Below, piece by piece: positions 12,079-24,236 of a stretch of DNA of 64,000 nt (position 1 is its first letter; the number at the start of each line of letters is the position of its first letter). The stretch covers positions 361,699-425,698 of the forward strand of contig QEOQ01000427.1 in NCBI GenBank assembly GCA_010279815.1, given 5' to 3'. Position numbers and translations under genes: made by a program. Origin of the DNA: Brachionus plicatilis. Taxonomy: Eukaryota > Rotifera > Eurotatoria > Ploima > Brachionidae. A model generated the notes under the pieces. That model did no database searches. It had not been told where the DNA came from and saw only the letters and a list, made by a program, of their open reading frames with translations.

Positions 12079-13199
12079 TTAGTCCGAGATAATTGAAAAA
12101 TGAAAATCGTTTGATTTTCGTAGTGACTGGCATAGTTGACTGTTCGATTCATTCAAAAAAGTGACCAAATCATCAAATTGTTCTCTTGAAACTAAAATGT
12201 AGTTCACATTACAATCATTTTTTAGTCTTTTTATCTCATTAAAATCTTGTTCTTTGGCTAATAATTTAAATAAACATTTTTTAACAAATTTAAAATTTAA
12301 TTCAATCTCAGAGTTTAATTCTGCTAATTTAAATTGTCCAAATAAAGCTTGATCGTTCAAGATCCATACAAAAAGAGCTGTGCAAGTCTTCTTTGATTCG
12401 AATAAATACTTTCCCTGAGCAAGCTGTGATCCTAGATATGGCGCATTGGAAACAAAGCAGTCATTGAGGATCACATTGCTTTTCCAAATGTAAAAATCAC
12501 TTGAATTTTTTCTTTGATAGCCAAAATTTGACATGCACTTAGAACAATTGAGATCCAAAGAGTCCTGCTTGACTGATTCCGCACTTAGGTGAGTTGAATT
12601 AAGAACAAGCAAAGTTAAATTGCCCAAGATGGACTTTCTTGGCTGATTGTTTTCTCGCATCGGGTTCAAAGCACTGGTCAAATCTTGTTCATGGCATTTG
12701 TTGTGATTGTGGTCATGTAGATGGCAAAAAAAATTGTCTGCAAGTTCATCAAGATCATTTTCAGGTAGTTTTAAATAATTGAAACATGAAGGATCCTTAA
12801 GTATCTCTGAGCGACATGTCAAGCATTTAATGCTGGTTATGAAGCTCAGTTCACTATGAGAGGTGCCCGAATAGCTCGGCTTATTTATTAACTTTACCGA
12901 GCTAAGTCTGAAAATAGATTCGATTGATTCATTTTGGACATTCAATTTGATTTCCTTCAAATTGATCGGATTGTACTCAAATGCATTCAGGTTAATTTTT
13001 ATGTTTGCCTCATTACTTGAGTTAAATGCCAGATTAAACCACTTTTCATCTATTGTGTAATTCCTATCGAAATGTTAAAAGCTTTTATTTAAAAGGATCA
13101 TTATTTTTGTTTAATTTACGAGATAAGGCTTCTTTCAGCGCAGATAATAAGATTTAATTGATTTAAATTCTCCAAAAATTCGGCATAAAGGTTCATCAT
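12079..13199 (-). CDS. UBE3D: E3 ubiquitin-protein ligase E3D-like (HECT-like E2-binding protein), 2 exons, 354 aa
   Basis: Member of the family that binds cyclin-specific E2 (UBE2C) and ubiquitinates cyclin B; human UBE3D is 389 aa. Exon 1 is 13199-13120 (tandem ATG ATG; MMNLYAEFLENLNQLNL), exon 2 is 13063-12079; the 56 bp intron is GT-AG and TC|G completes a Ser codon. Family features seen: the central CLTCRSEIL cysteine pair, a second NCSKCMSNFG pair after about 90 residues, the FVWILNDQALFG segment matching the family's LLWLLN block, and the C-terminal LCQSLRKSNDFHFSII motif (family: LPxSLRRxNxFxVAFL). The segment around residues 110-125 is His-rich (CHLHDHNHNKCHE), unusual for the family. 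The call rests on the order and spacing of these motifs, not on a search. Confidence 0.82.
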
Positions 13200-13459
13200 T
13201 AATTCAATAAAAGTTCTTTTCAATTTTTTGAATTTTTTTGAATTTTATTTATTTTTAAAAATAATTCTAATTTTAAGTTTTTTTTCCTAAGACAATAAAA
13301 TTGACTTTGGGCCGAAATAAGCAAATAAGATTTAAAGAAAAATTTCAAATTACTAAGAAAATCGCTGTATTTTAGCTCGGATTTTATTATTATTTATTAT
13401 TAGAATTTAAAATATAATTTAGAAAATTTTTTTTGATTAATTTTTGATTCTTTTTTTTT

Positions 13460-14439
13460 GGGAGGTATTTAATCGATCTCTAAAATTACTTAATCGATCA
13501 CTAATATTTTTCTATCTCTTATTTTAATAAATACCCTTAACTTATATTTATTAATCTGTCTCCTAAATTAAATAAAACAGCAACTAATTTTACTTAAAGT
13601 ATCTCTTATTTTTATTTATTAAATTGATTTAAAAAAAAAAGAATTATAAAAAATTTCAAAAAATTTCAAATAAAATAATCTTCTGGATATATACTTGTAT
13701 CCTCGCTATCCACTTTGATTTGATACGATGATTAAAGGTCTCTTTGTTAATACCATACCCAGTGTTGGCAATCTCATCATGATTGTTTTGATCCTTTGTT
13801 TTAAATAAAGCCACTGATAGATTTTCACTTTTATAAAGTAAATAAATTGCAGCTGCGCATTGAGGTCCTTTTCTCTTAACTAGGTTGCATCGATAATCAA
13901 CTCTTAAACCGGCCTCAGTTTCACTATTTTTCAGAGAAGACCAAATCTTTTCATTATCTAACCAGTCTTTGGATGCTTCTTGATCGTCGAATGTTCTCTC
14001 ATAGATCCAGTTCTTCCTGTTTCTTTACTTTTTATTGGATTCTTGAACCTCGTCTTCAGATTCTGATTCAGAAGTTACATAGTCATCAACTACTCGATAC
14101 TCACTATCAGACATTTCAATACTTTGATAAAACTTAGATCACATTAGATCATCTTTAAATATTCACAAAAAAAAAAAACTCTCACAGGAGATAATTAAAT
14201 TAAATCAAGAGATAATTTCAACTGTTCATTAATTAAGTTAAGAGCTATATTCATCAAAATCATACTCATCTTCAGTAAATTTAGTGACAAAAAAACTCAG
14301 GATACATAAATATTTATTATTAGAGACAGTTAATTAATCAAATTAATCGAATAAATAATTTTATAGATAGAAAAAATAAAATAATATATTTTATTAAGTG
14401 ATCGTTTAAGTAATGTAAGAGATCGATTAATAATACCCC
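13460..14439. mobile_element. Mutator-like (MULE) non-autonomous element with long terminal inverted repeats
   Basis: The ends are inverted copies: GGGAGGTATTTAATCGATCT at the left and AGATCGATTAATAATACCCC at the right. The similarity continues for about 45 bp (TTACTTAATCGATCACTAAT against AAGTGATCGTTTAAGTAATG). Runs of 9-10 T flank both ends, compatible with a 9-bp duplication but uninformative. Inside is a decayed MULE/FLYWCH-type coding fragment. Element class is inferred from that fragment and the long inverted repeats. Confidence 0.7.
13656..14114 (-). pseudogene. MULE/FLYWCH-type transposon protein N-terminal fragment with in-frame stop
   Basis: Reading from ATG 14114 gives an acidic start (MSDSEYRVVDDYVTSES...), then an in-frame TAA after NKK. 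It continues without a frameshift through RNRKNWIYERTFDDQEASKD and DYRCNLVKRKGPQCAAAIYL to a TGA at 13656. The YRCN..KRKGPQCAAA block with an HDE-like end is typical of the Cys-His domain preceding Mutator-like transposases in invertebrates. No catalytic domain follows, so this is a remnant inside the element 13460-14439. Confidence 0.65.
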
Positions 14440-14449
14440 TTTTTTTTTT

Positions 14450-16522
14450 AAATGTAACAGAAATTATTTTATTAATTAATAGATCGAGGTTCTATTTTTA
14501 CTGATTTTTCCGGATGAAAATTGAAAAAAAAATAAATTTCGATTTAAATTCTCTGTCTAAAGACTTGTGAATATATTTTTGAAAATTTTAAAAGAATTGA
14601 TTTTTAATCATTAAAAAAATATTTTTGATGCATCCGCTTTTGAATATTAAAAAATACTAATATAGAATTTTTTTAGGGAAGTTTTTCTCTTAATTTGAAA
14701 GCAATTAAATTGTCACGACTTGTGCAATAGTTCACTGAGTTTACCCATTAGAATCATTAATGTACCTGGATATTTTTTATTTAATTTTTTAACGCATTTT
14801 TGCTCAAAAATGGTATTAAAATGGTATTTGGTTTTATTAAATAAAGGCAAATTTATTTATTAATTAATTTTATTAATTATTTCTTCTACTTAAAAAATTA
14901 ATAATGATATTCAAAAAAAATTTTTTTTGCTTTTTGCATTGTTTTAATTAAATGTCTATGTAAAATAATTAGATAATTTATTATTTCTCATTTTTATTCA
15001 ACTTGCTATTGAACACCCACTTTTTGATTTTCTTCATACCGAGAATCAAACTTTTTGGCAAGGAAACCAACTTTTTATTTAAATTCATAAATCCTAATAA
15101 AATTTAATTTTACAAATTTTTTTTGAATTTTGCCAAAAATTAAATAAACCAAAAATAAGAGTTATTGTTTTTAAATACTTCTTAATGTTAATATCATAAA
15201 TTATTTTAGAATAAAACAATTTTATTTAAATAATTTTAATGGTTATCATCAGTCAACAGTATCTTTATCTAAATTAAACGAAAAATCATTATCAAATGTT
15301 GAATGCTTAAAAAATATAAAATTTTTAAAATTTTGTTATTAAATAAACTTGTATTGAATTAATTTTTATCTCTTGAAAATTAAACTTGATATTTCTAATA
15401 AGTTTTGCATCAAATTGTATTTTTTAATAGCAAAAGAATCAAAAAAATTAAATATGAGAGATAAATTATTTTAGATTATATCCTTTTTTTTTCTTTTTTT
15501 TCAATCTAAATTTTTCTGTCGAAATAATAATTTGAACAAGTGTTTTATTTTAATGCTATTTACAAAAAAACAAGGGATGAAAATAAAAAAACTGTTTAAA
15601 AAAGATTAGCTTCATTTATGAAATAATAATTTTGCTTGTAAAAAAAAAATATTTATTTCTCAATAATACCAGGTTTATTATAAATAAACAGATTATTATA
15701 AATAATTTTGAATAAAAATTTGTTAAGATAAAAATAGATGAAAAAATGGTTTAAATTCCAAAAAATTACAAAAAATAAACAGAAGGCTTAAAGTGATCCA
15801 ATAGTCTATTTTGGTAAAGTATTCCCAATTCAGTAAACTTTTATTATACAGTACTGATATTTATAATTGAAATTGTTTACCAAAATTTGAGAAAATTTAC
15901 TCGAATTACTATAATCTTCCTTAAAATAGCTTAAGTTAAAACAGTTAATTAAGCAGCTTTTAGGCGAATTTCAAAAATCATATTTCAGCATCATCCTGCC
16001 AATTAAAATTTAAAAACATGATTCAATACGTTTCCTCTTCATCTAACTGTATGTCTACTCAAACTCTAATCGATTCAGACTAAAACCTGTTTGGAAATGT
16101 TCCTTGTTTAATTTAATGACCAAATTATATTTTTACTGTTAAATGATGTAGAATTATTGGAATTGAAGTATTTCATAAATGTTGCCTATAGAAAATACTT
16201 AACAAAACAAAACAAATTTTCATCACGATAAGCAAAAAAAAAGGCTAAAATAAAAGATTTCAAAATTCATATTTAAAAAATTTAGTCATGATTAAATGTT
16301 TTGAAAAATATGAAAGATAGACTGGGAAACTTATCTTCTTTGAGATATTATATATTTTTTAAAATTTTTATAATTTTTATAAGTAAATGTAAACATTGAA
16401 ATATTAATAAGGTAGCATTAAAACAAGTAATTGATTGTTTATAAGGGGTAAATCCTTTTTTTTTGTTCTAGATTAAAATAAATATTTAAATTTTTTAAGA
16501 TTACGAAATTAGGCCTTCAGAA
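14450..16522. other. Non-coding AT-rich interval
   Basis: Nothing coding is visible on either strand. No tRNA and no clear inverted-repeat element. Confidence 0.5.
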
Positions 16523-17020
16523 GGCAAATTGAAGTTTTATGACCAATTGTAAATTTTAAAATCAAAATTTTTAGTTTTTGATTTAAATAAAAATTTAATT
16601 TTTTTAAATATAACTAAAATTTATTAAACATGATTTTTTTAATCTGTAATTAGGTAGATAATTACATGAATTTTTATCTGAAGTAAATTAAAATCTTAAT
16701 CAATATTTTGAAATTTTGCAACAAAAAATTCAACTTTGTTTCGCCGTAATATATATTAGCTAATATTAAAACATCATTAATAGCCATAATTTAAATACCT
16801 TAACATGGATTTTAAATCTCTCCTCAAATATTTCAAATAAAGATTTTAGAAAAATCAATTAAAGATTGATTGGAAAAAAAATGTGTTTATTTTTTTAATT
16901 AAAATAATAAACATCTTATGCTTAATTTAAGAAAAAATAAAAAAAGCTAATTTCATCATTTTTATTAAGATTTTAATCAATTAAGTTTAGATCACTGATC
17001 AAGATCTTTTGATTTTGAGT
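16523..17020. mobile_element. MITE, GGCAA..TTGAAG family, reverse copy of the element at 56977
   Basis: The left end is GGCAAATTGAAGTTTTATGA. The body aligns in reverse complement along its whole length with 56977-57492; for example the CGCCGTAATATATATT region at 16742 matches AATATATTACGGTG at 57247. The right end is diverged or truncated (GATCACTGATCAAGATC instead of a clean inverted repeat). No ORF. Confidence 0.75.
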
Positions 17021-17039
17021 TTGACTTTAAATGTTTGAC

Positions 17040-17290
17040 TTAAAAACAAGTCTGCTTTTAAAAAACGCTTATAATATTATAAAATAACAATAATATGTAA
17101 TTTAAAAAACTAAAATACTGAATTAGGTACCAAATAAAAACATTCTTTTTTTTGTAATTATTGTCAATTGCATTTGAATTGATCACTATTTTAATTTATT
17201 AATACATAATTTATTGAAATGAAACTCTTGTACAATCAAAAAAACAAAAAATAATTATTATTTAATCCCATAATGTTCAATAAAAATTGC
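17040..17290. repeat. Dispersed repeat, inverted copy at 23575-23830
   Basis: The block ACTAAAATACTGAATTAGG...CATTTGAATTGATCACTAT...CCCATAATGTTC recurs in reverse complement at about 23575-23830 with roughly 80 percent identity by eye. The 3' flank up to 17772 holds only AT-rich DNA. Confidence 0.7.
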
Positions 17291-17772
17291 CTCTTAATTA
17301 CTTTATTACTTAATGAAATTTACCTTATCTTTTTTATTTTGTTTATCAAATTAACATTTTTGATTTTAATTTTTAAATAAACTTTTTTTTTCAAATTTTA
17401 TTTTGTTTTTTTTTTTCATTTTTAATTCTAAAGGAGCTCAAGCTTGGAACCGAACAACAAATAAATAAAATAAATAAATAAAAATATCTCTAAAATAACC
17501 CTTTAATTTAAAAAAAATGTCTGTAATTGTAAAAATTCCTAATATCATTTCTCAAGATCAGGCTTTAGAACCTAATTTTGTTTTTTTTTTTTATTTTTTT
17601 GTTCTACTTAGTTAATTAATGTCATATATTTCTAAAAAAAAGTGATAAATAAAAAAAATTTGTTCTAAATTCAGTATTTTGGTTTTTCTTTACAAAAAAA
17701 TAAAACACAGCTTATAATTATATGCCTCTAAAAAAAAGCAAAATTTACTTTTTGATAAAAAGATAGAAAATT

Positions 17773-20061
17773 TTATTTTTTAAAAAAGCTTTTAATATAA
17801 TTATGAACTTGATGATATTCATTCAAAAGAGCACTTTCTTTTGAATAAACACATTCTGCTATCGAAATAGCTTTATTGATGGAATCGAGCGCTTTTCGAT
17901 GCTGCCCGACCACACATTGAAGCTCAGCTAGCTAGAAAAACTCATGTCCCAGCTCAATAATAACTTCATTTCTCTTGCTCTCATACACAAACTCCAATAA
18001 TGTGACATTTTTTTCCAATAACCAACAACCATGAAGCAAATTGTTCGAGTTACAACTAAGCCTTGCCAGAAGATCAATCAATTTCGAAAAATCCAAATAG
18101 AAAATTCTCATATTGGCATCGATTTCAGTAGCACAATCGATCTCCAAGTCCTCATTAATGCACAAATACTTCCGGTAATCCTTGACCATGTCCTCCAACT
18201 TTTTCACACTCATCTTGGTGCACTCATCGCTCATGCTCTCTGTGTCCATCTTGTCCAAAAAAGAGTCCAAAAATTCAAATCGAGATGCAAAGTTGGCCAA
18301 CTGCATAGCTTTGCCGCATTCAGAGCAAACAAGCAAAACATCATTTGGTAAAGACACCTTTCCTGAGCTCAAAACTTTGGTGCCTGTGCAATAAAAACAC
18401 CTCAAGCCAGTCAACTTGCTCTGCGTAAATATGCTCGACTGGTCCAGGCACTCACTGCAGTCACAATCAAAGTGGTACTGTTCACTAAGCGATTGTTTGC
18501 GCTGAAAAAAAGTCATTTTGATGTAATGGGGACCGTAGCTGTTAAAAATTTGCTCGCTTTTTCTAATTGTTCGCGATGCCTTGACCACAATGGTGTCCGA
18601 GTTTTCCTTGAAGCTACTGACTACATTCGAGTTGCACGAATGATTTAGGAGACTAACTCTGGGATAGATGGCAGTGGCGTAGCGGTGCTGATCTCTGCTA
18701 AATGTTTGCTGGACATTGGCCTCATCTTTTAGGCCCGTAATTGCATGAGCATTACAAATACACTGCAGCAAATGCCTCAATGTTACACTGGATACCAATT
18801 TTAGAAATTTTTTTGAATCATTTTTCACAACACCTGCATAGTGCTGTCCCAAAAGTAAAGCAGTCAAGGAATACTTGAACAAGTCTTCTGGATGAGTGGC
18901 ACTTTCGTGGGTCAACAAATTGAACACTTGGCAATAGTTGTTTGCACAATTGTCCATTTTGTAATCTATGAGGCTAGAGTCACTTGTTTGAATGTCTGAA
19001 TACTTGAGAATAAGTTCCTGGCTGGTTGAGTTGAGAATTCGGAAGGCTAGATGAGCTAGGCCCAAATTGTGGAGCAGTGTTTTGAGAATTCCGCATTCAA
19101 ATTTGTGGTGATTTTGTTCATCGCTTTCACTCTGGACTCTGCATTTGTCCGAGCAGTAGAAAATGCCGCAGCATTGACTGCAAGGATGAATGTTCAAATG
19201 TTCAAAGCCTCTATTTTGTTCATTGTACAAAGATTTGAAGCACAAATCGCAGTAATTCAAGCCTGCCATTGGAAGTATAATGGAACAGTAGGCTTTTTCT
19301 GTGAAAAGCACCTCTCCAGCTCTGATGTCCCGCTTGGCCAAACAGTGTCTGCCATTTTTGTCACTAAATTGAACATCTACACAGTCATTGATGAAGCTTG
19401 TCGAACTCTTTGGCTCATGATCAGCTGATGGATGAGATTTTTTCAAATTTGATCGGCCACATTGCTCAATTAGTTGGTTTATTTCGACCAGTTCGGACTC
19501 TTTGCTCAAATCAGAGGCTGTTTGAACCAGCATTTTGTAAATACAACTTTCTCTAAAACTTGATAGACTGTCACCTTGGTTCAGTTTGATTAAACAATTT
19601 ATTTTTCTTTTTGCTAGCTTTAAAATTAGACTAAAATTGGTTTCTGCTAATGGCAAATGAAGCTCACACGAGGCCAAATCTTCCAGAGACTTGTCAAACA
19701 TGGCCAAGCCATAGAATACGGCCGATCGGTTCGAATAGGCCAGATAAAGCGATTTGGAATCGACTGGAGCGTATAAAAGAGCTAGATTGTAGTTATTTAG
19801 CGCATTTTGACCATCTTTTTTGGCGTAAAAGCTATTGCCTTTTTTTCTATATGACTCGCTGAGGCCATTATTTTTTTGGTCATCGGTAAAATTAAGAGAT
19901 TTAAAGTGTTTTTCGATTAACTGGCCAAAAGAGTGAACAAAATCGATTCTTTGGTAATTTGTTTTTAAATTTTTAAATTGGTTCAGAAGATCAGGCGATT
20001 TGTGTAGATTTTCAAGTTGTTGGTCAAGAAACAGCTGCCAATTTGAAGCATTATTTTCCAT
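17773..20061 (-). CDS. SMYD4-like SET/MYND lysine methyltransferase, single exon, internal TAG before the last 52 codons
   Basis: TPR-SET-MYND protein. From ATG 20061 the frame is open for 709 codons to TAG at 17934-17932. Domain order: TPR-like helices at about residues 70-160 (YRKKGNSFYAKKDGQNALNN); N-terminal SET part near 230 (GRHCLAKRDIRAGEVLFTE); MYND zinc finger at about 268-325 with CDLC, CSQC, CSDKC and HKFEC; SET core with LLNHSCNSNV and FNSYGPHY; post-SET CDCSEC. Human SMYD4 is 804 aa. After the TAG the same frame continues LAELQCVVGQHRKALDSINK and on to TAA at 17773, 52 more residues resembling the SMYD C-terminal helical repeat (family: ELFKLAQ...). The TAG replaces a position that is usually Lys, one A-to-T change from AAG. 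The product is therefore either 709 aa or, with readthrough or a non-mutant allele, 762 aa. Confidence 0.88.
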
Positions 20062-21548
20062 TTTTTTTTTGCTATAATTATTTGAAATTTAAAAATTTTT
20101 TATTTTTTAATTTTTTAAATTAGTGACAATAAAAGTGTCTTTTTTATAATTTTAAAAAAATGAGTTTGTTTTATCAAGAAAAATAAAAGTTAATAAAGAT
20201 TTTGTCGAGCAAAAATTGGGAAAAAATTATCATGAATAAATCAAATTGACTTGTTTTTTATGAAATATATTCTTGGATGCTAAAAAAGTATTTTTTAGAT
20301 TTGGTTTTATTTTTGGAAAGTTTTTTTGGCAAATTGAAGTTTAAGACCAGGATCAAAAGATCAAAATATGGGCAATGTGAAATTTTAGTACAAAAATTAC
20401 AGTACAAAAAGTAAAAACGCTATAATTTATTTTCTAATTGTGCAAAAATGGCTCTATAAAAAGTACAATATTGTACAAATTTTGTGCAACCGAATTCCAG
20501 GCTCTGCAAAAACTCTGCAATTTTCTGTAAAATGCACACCATTAAAAAATATTTGATTAAAAAAATGCAATAAATTGCAGAGTTTTTGCAGAGCCTGGAA
20601 TTCGGTTGCACAAAATTAATTTAAATAGCTTGTTGTTAAATTTTTTCAAATAACAATTAAATCAATAACTCTATTCAATTTTTATAAATTTTTTTTATTT
20701 TTTTAATACATATATATATTTTTTTTTTAATAATCAATTAAATAAATGGAGTGTTAATCAGTCTCATGAGGCATGGGTAATAACCTTGAATATTGATTAA
20801 TTTTTTAATTGATTTTAATAAAGATTTTTAAAGACATAAAAATTAATTTTTTTTGTAATTTAAAATTTGTTAAAGTGCGGCAAAATAAAATTATTTTAGT
20901 TTAAATGAATGAATATAAAAGTTATGAATTTGAATTTGTGATTTTAAATTAGCCTGAATTATTTAAATTAGCCTGAATTATTTAAATTATTGATTGTTTT
21001 TGTTAAATTAATTAGAGTTCAATCATTTTGATGTTTATTTGATGATGAATCATTATTAAACATTAAATTTCTAGTGATGCTTAGTATTTATTTTTTAGTT
21101 TTAAAATTTTAAGTTATCGTTTTGATCTGTAAATTTGATCTGAAACTTTAATTTGCCTTTTTTTATATTTTTTTCTTATATTCTCAGAATATTTATGTGG
21201 ATACATATTGAAAAGATATATAACAGAGTACATACTTGGGCACAAGTGAAGATTTAAATTAAAATGAAAGAAATTTATTTTTTTGGAAGTGCCAAAAAAT
21301 TTATTGAATTAAAAAAAAAATACTTAAAAACTAAAATGTAATCTTAAAGAAAAAAAATTATTGTTTATTTCAACATTTTTAAAAGCAAAAAAAAATCTAA
21401 ATTTTTATGTTGAAAGAAGGGCGATTGGTCTTCAAGCAGCTCACATTTAATTTTTATTTTTTAAATAATTAAAATAAAGTTCATAATTTTATTAAAAGCA
21501 CCGAAATAAGTTTATTTTTAATCTTTTGATTTATGTTTCAAAAAAATT
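20062..21548. other. Non-coding interval with a foldback element
   Basis: It contains the foldback described at 20330-20640; the rest is AT-rich without exons. Short tandem duplication of TTTAAATTAGCCTGAATTA occurs near 20945-20990. Confidence 0.5.
20330..20640. mobile_element. Foldback MITE, CTCTGCAA family
   Basis: The arms GAATTCCAGGCTCTGCAAAA (near 20493) and TTTTGCAGAGCCTGGAATTC (near 20585) form a long hairpin around a short centre containing CTGTAAAATGCACACCATTA. The left outer part GGCAATGTGAAATTTTAGTA is shared with the element at 44430-44895. The right outer part is lost, so this copy is truncated. A related, more diverged copy is at 58770-59040. Confidence 0.75.
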
Positions 21549-21667
21549 CGCAGTGAGCAGGATTTGAACCTGCGCGGGAAAATCCCATCTGATCACTGTG
21601 CTCCATTTTTGAAATGGATTAGAAATCAAATTCTAGTCAGACGCCTTAACCACTCGGCCATCACTGC
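21549..21667 (-). tRNA. tRNA-Ser (anticodon AGA) with 37-nt intron
   Basis: Minus-strand cloverleaf. Acceptor GCAGTGA pairs perfectly with TCACTGC; discriminator G. D arm GCCGAGTGGTTAAGGC. Anticodon stem TCTGA/TCAGA with loop CTAGAA+A, giving anticodon AGA. Long variable arm GGGATTTTCCC typical of tRNA-Ser. T arm GCAGG-TTCAAAT-CCTGC. The intron is inserted after position 37, the canonical site. A near-identical gene is at 52746-52862. Confidence 0.95.
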
Positions 21668-21868
21668 TACATAATAAATCACTTTTAATTTCTCAAATAA
21701 ATTTTTTAATTTTAAAAAAATTAATTTTTAAAAAACCTAAAGAAAAGAATAATTTAAATAAAACATAAAAAATCTCATAAAAGATTTAAGTGACAAATTA
21801 AATGAGATTTTATTTACAAAAATTCCAGTTATTTTACAAATTACAATATAATTTTATTTAAAAAATAT

Positions 21869-22544
21869 TTAATCTATTCTTTCCTCAGGTTCTTCCTCTT
21901 CCGATTCACTTGATTCAGTATATTTTTCTTCATTTGGTTCTTCTTCTTCAGCGTTAATGGTCTCTACACCAGTTTTGCGCTTTTTATTTTTTCGACCTGA
22001 CTCTTCATCCAAGTTTTCTTCTACCACTTCATCTTCCACTTCTTCATTTCCATTAATTTCTTCTTGCTCTTCAATTTCTTCTTCTTCTACCTCTTCTGGT
22101 TCTTCTTCAGCCTTGCTGTCTTTTTTAGAAGCAGCAGTTGGTTTTGATTTAGAATTTTGACCAATATTATTTTTACGATCTAGTATTAAATTAATATTTT
22201 TTTATTTTTCTATCTTAGCTTACATTGTAAAATTTCATTCAATGGCTGAATGAAGCTATCAAATTCCATTTCACCAATAGCTGACATTATGTCATTCACA
22301 GCCAGGGTTTTTCGCTTTGATTTATTGGAATGAGCCACTGCACATGATGTTAGATAAAGTACAAAAACACTTGAAGCTCGGCAAATGGTTTGGCGAGCCT
22401 CTTTGGATACTATGACACCATCGGGAAGCTTTTTAGAATTTTGAGTAATTTTATTCCTGTTAAAGTGTTTTTGTTTACCGATTCTTTGATTATTCTCTGT
22501 ACAACTGTTATGGGTAAATTTAAATCTTCGGGTCTTTCAGCCAT
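21869..22544 (-). CDS. POLE3: DNA polymerase epsilon subunit 3 / CHRAC17, 3 exons, 193 aa
   Basis: Histone-fold subunit of DNA polymerase epsilon and of the CHRAC remodelling complex; pairs with POLE4 or CHRAC15 in the nucleus. Exons: 22544-22479, 22428-22224 and 22179-21869, all GT-AG with matching phase; the introns are 50 and 44 bp. The start MAERPEDLNLPITVVQRIIK is nearly the family signature. The histone fold continues through LPDGVIVSKEARQTICRASS, FVLYLTSCAVAHSNKSKRKT and DIMSAIGEMEFDSFIQPL. The tail of about 100 residues is Glu-rich (PEEVEEEEIEEQEE, SESEEEEPEERID) with a basic RKNKKRK patch, as in homologues (human 147 aa; this tail is longer). Stop TAA at 21869. Confidence 0.95.
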
Positions 22545-24236
22545 TTTCAGATTTCATAAAAATTTAAATTTAATTTTAATTTTAAAAACTGTTGTTCTGT
22601 TGAATTTTCTTTTTTTAAACACTAATAGTAAATTTTTTTGTCTTCTTTAATAAATTAAAAAATGATTTGATTATTTTAATTTCGAGAAAATTTTTAAATG
22701 GTAATTAAGATGTTTTTAAGAATTAAAATAAATCACTGATTTTAAAGCTTTTTAATAGCGAGTAACAAGCCGTTAATTTAATTCCATTTTTGTTATATTA
22801 TTAATAAATGATTTTAAAATAAAATTTAAGGATAAATTTTGAAATTTTTGAAATTAAAATATAAATCTTGGAAAAAATAATATTCAATAAATAAATACAA
22901 TTTTCTTTTTAATTTATTTTGTTCTATTATAATGAAAATATTGATAGCTTCAAAAATTAAAAAAAATTTCATTTTTTTTTGAAAACTAAAACACTAATTA
23001 TTTAAATAGAACAAAAATGTAAAAATAAAAACAAATTATATTTTTTAAGGGCGAAAAAATACTTTCTTTAATTTTTTTGTGTTTTTCGATCGGGCAGGGC
23101 TTTTGCATTTATTCCTTATTATTATTATTATTATTCAAAAAGGTTAAGGAAAGATGCGAAAGCCATAGCTTTCTTACAGCCCAAAAGTAAAGATAAGTAA
23201 AAATTTTATGTTTTGAATAAATTTTAAGTTTTTAGTTCTAATTTTTTTTGAATTATTCCTTATTACTTTTTCATTTAAATTCTCGATCAAGTAATTTTTT
23301 AGCATCCTTCAAAGAGCGAAAACTACATAACAGAAAATAACTTTTACCTTTTCCTGTAGTTTTTCCCTTAGAATTAGGTTCAAAAGCCTAATAACACATA
23401 ATCTTGATATGTGTTATTAAGAATTTCTACAGTTACACGCATTTTTTTTTCTTTAATTACAGAGTAATTTTAGAGATAAGGCTATATTGGTTTATAAAAA
23501 GGTAAAATCAAAATTGTTAATTTTATAAACAAAACAAGAGAGATAAAATAAAATGTTCGATAACAATTTTTAGAACATTATGGGATTAATTAAAAATTTA
23601 TTTTTGTTTCTTTGATTGCATAAGATTTTTATTTCAATCAATTACGTATTAATCAATTTAATAGTGATCAATTCAAATGTAATTAACATTAATTACAAAA
23701 AAAAATAAAATGTTTTTAGTTAGTTTAGTTCCTAATTCAGTATTTTAGTTTTTTAAATTACATATTATTTTTATTTAAAAAATATTATACGCTATTAAAA
23801 AACATATGAATTTTTTATATTTGAAATTTTCTATTATTTTGAAAAAACAATTAATTGTATTTTTTTGGTTTAAATTGTTCACCGTTTTTTTTGATTCTAA
23901 GCTTATCTGAATCAACTATATTTTGCTCTCTCCTGAATAATTCTTCAACTTTTGGAACAATTAAATGTTTTCTAGTGTCTAATTGAATCTGGCTGGAATT
24001 GTATTTGTTGATGAATAATTATTATTTTGTTTTAAACAATTTTTGTTCATTTTTAAGCTTAATTAGAATTGAATAACATTATTTTAATTTTTTTCAATTA
24101 AATTTTGATCATTTGATCACGATCATGAACTTCAAGTTGCCGATTATATCTAATTATTGTAACAAAAAAATTTCAAAAAATTTATTAATATAAATCTAAA
24201 ATAATTCTATAATTTCTTTTTATTAAAAAAAAAGTT
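22545..24236. other. Non-coding interval with dispersed repeats
   Basis: It includes an ATT microsatellite near 23118-23135. The repeat shared with 17040-17290 lies at 23575-23830. A terminal-repeat end of the TTGAAGTT family (CGATCATGAACTTCAAGTTG) lies at about 24120-24140. No exon recognised. Confidence 0.5.
23575..23830. repeat. Dispersed repeat, inverted copy of 17040-17290
   Basis: Reverse-complement match to 17040-17290, including ATAGTGATCAATTCAAATG and GAACATTATGGGATTAAT. The presence of a GGCAA-family end downstream suggests it is part of a longer decayed transposon. Confidence 0.7.

Noticed and set aside
18031..19862. Plus-strand frames within the SMYD4-like gene
   Set aside because: Antisense shadows of the 709-codon SET/MYND frame.
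20420..20611. Minus-strand 63-codon frame
   Set aside because: Falls entirely within the CTCTGCAA foldback; a similar frame appears in the copy at 44564-44869, explained by shared repeat sequence, not by coding.
23118..23135. ATT repeat suspected as part of a CRISPR-like array
   Set aside because: A simple microsatellite; no spaced direct repeats anywhere in the window, which is eukaryotic.
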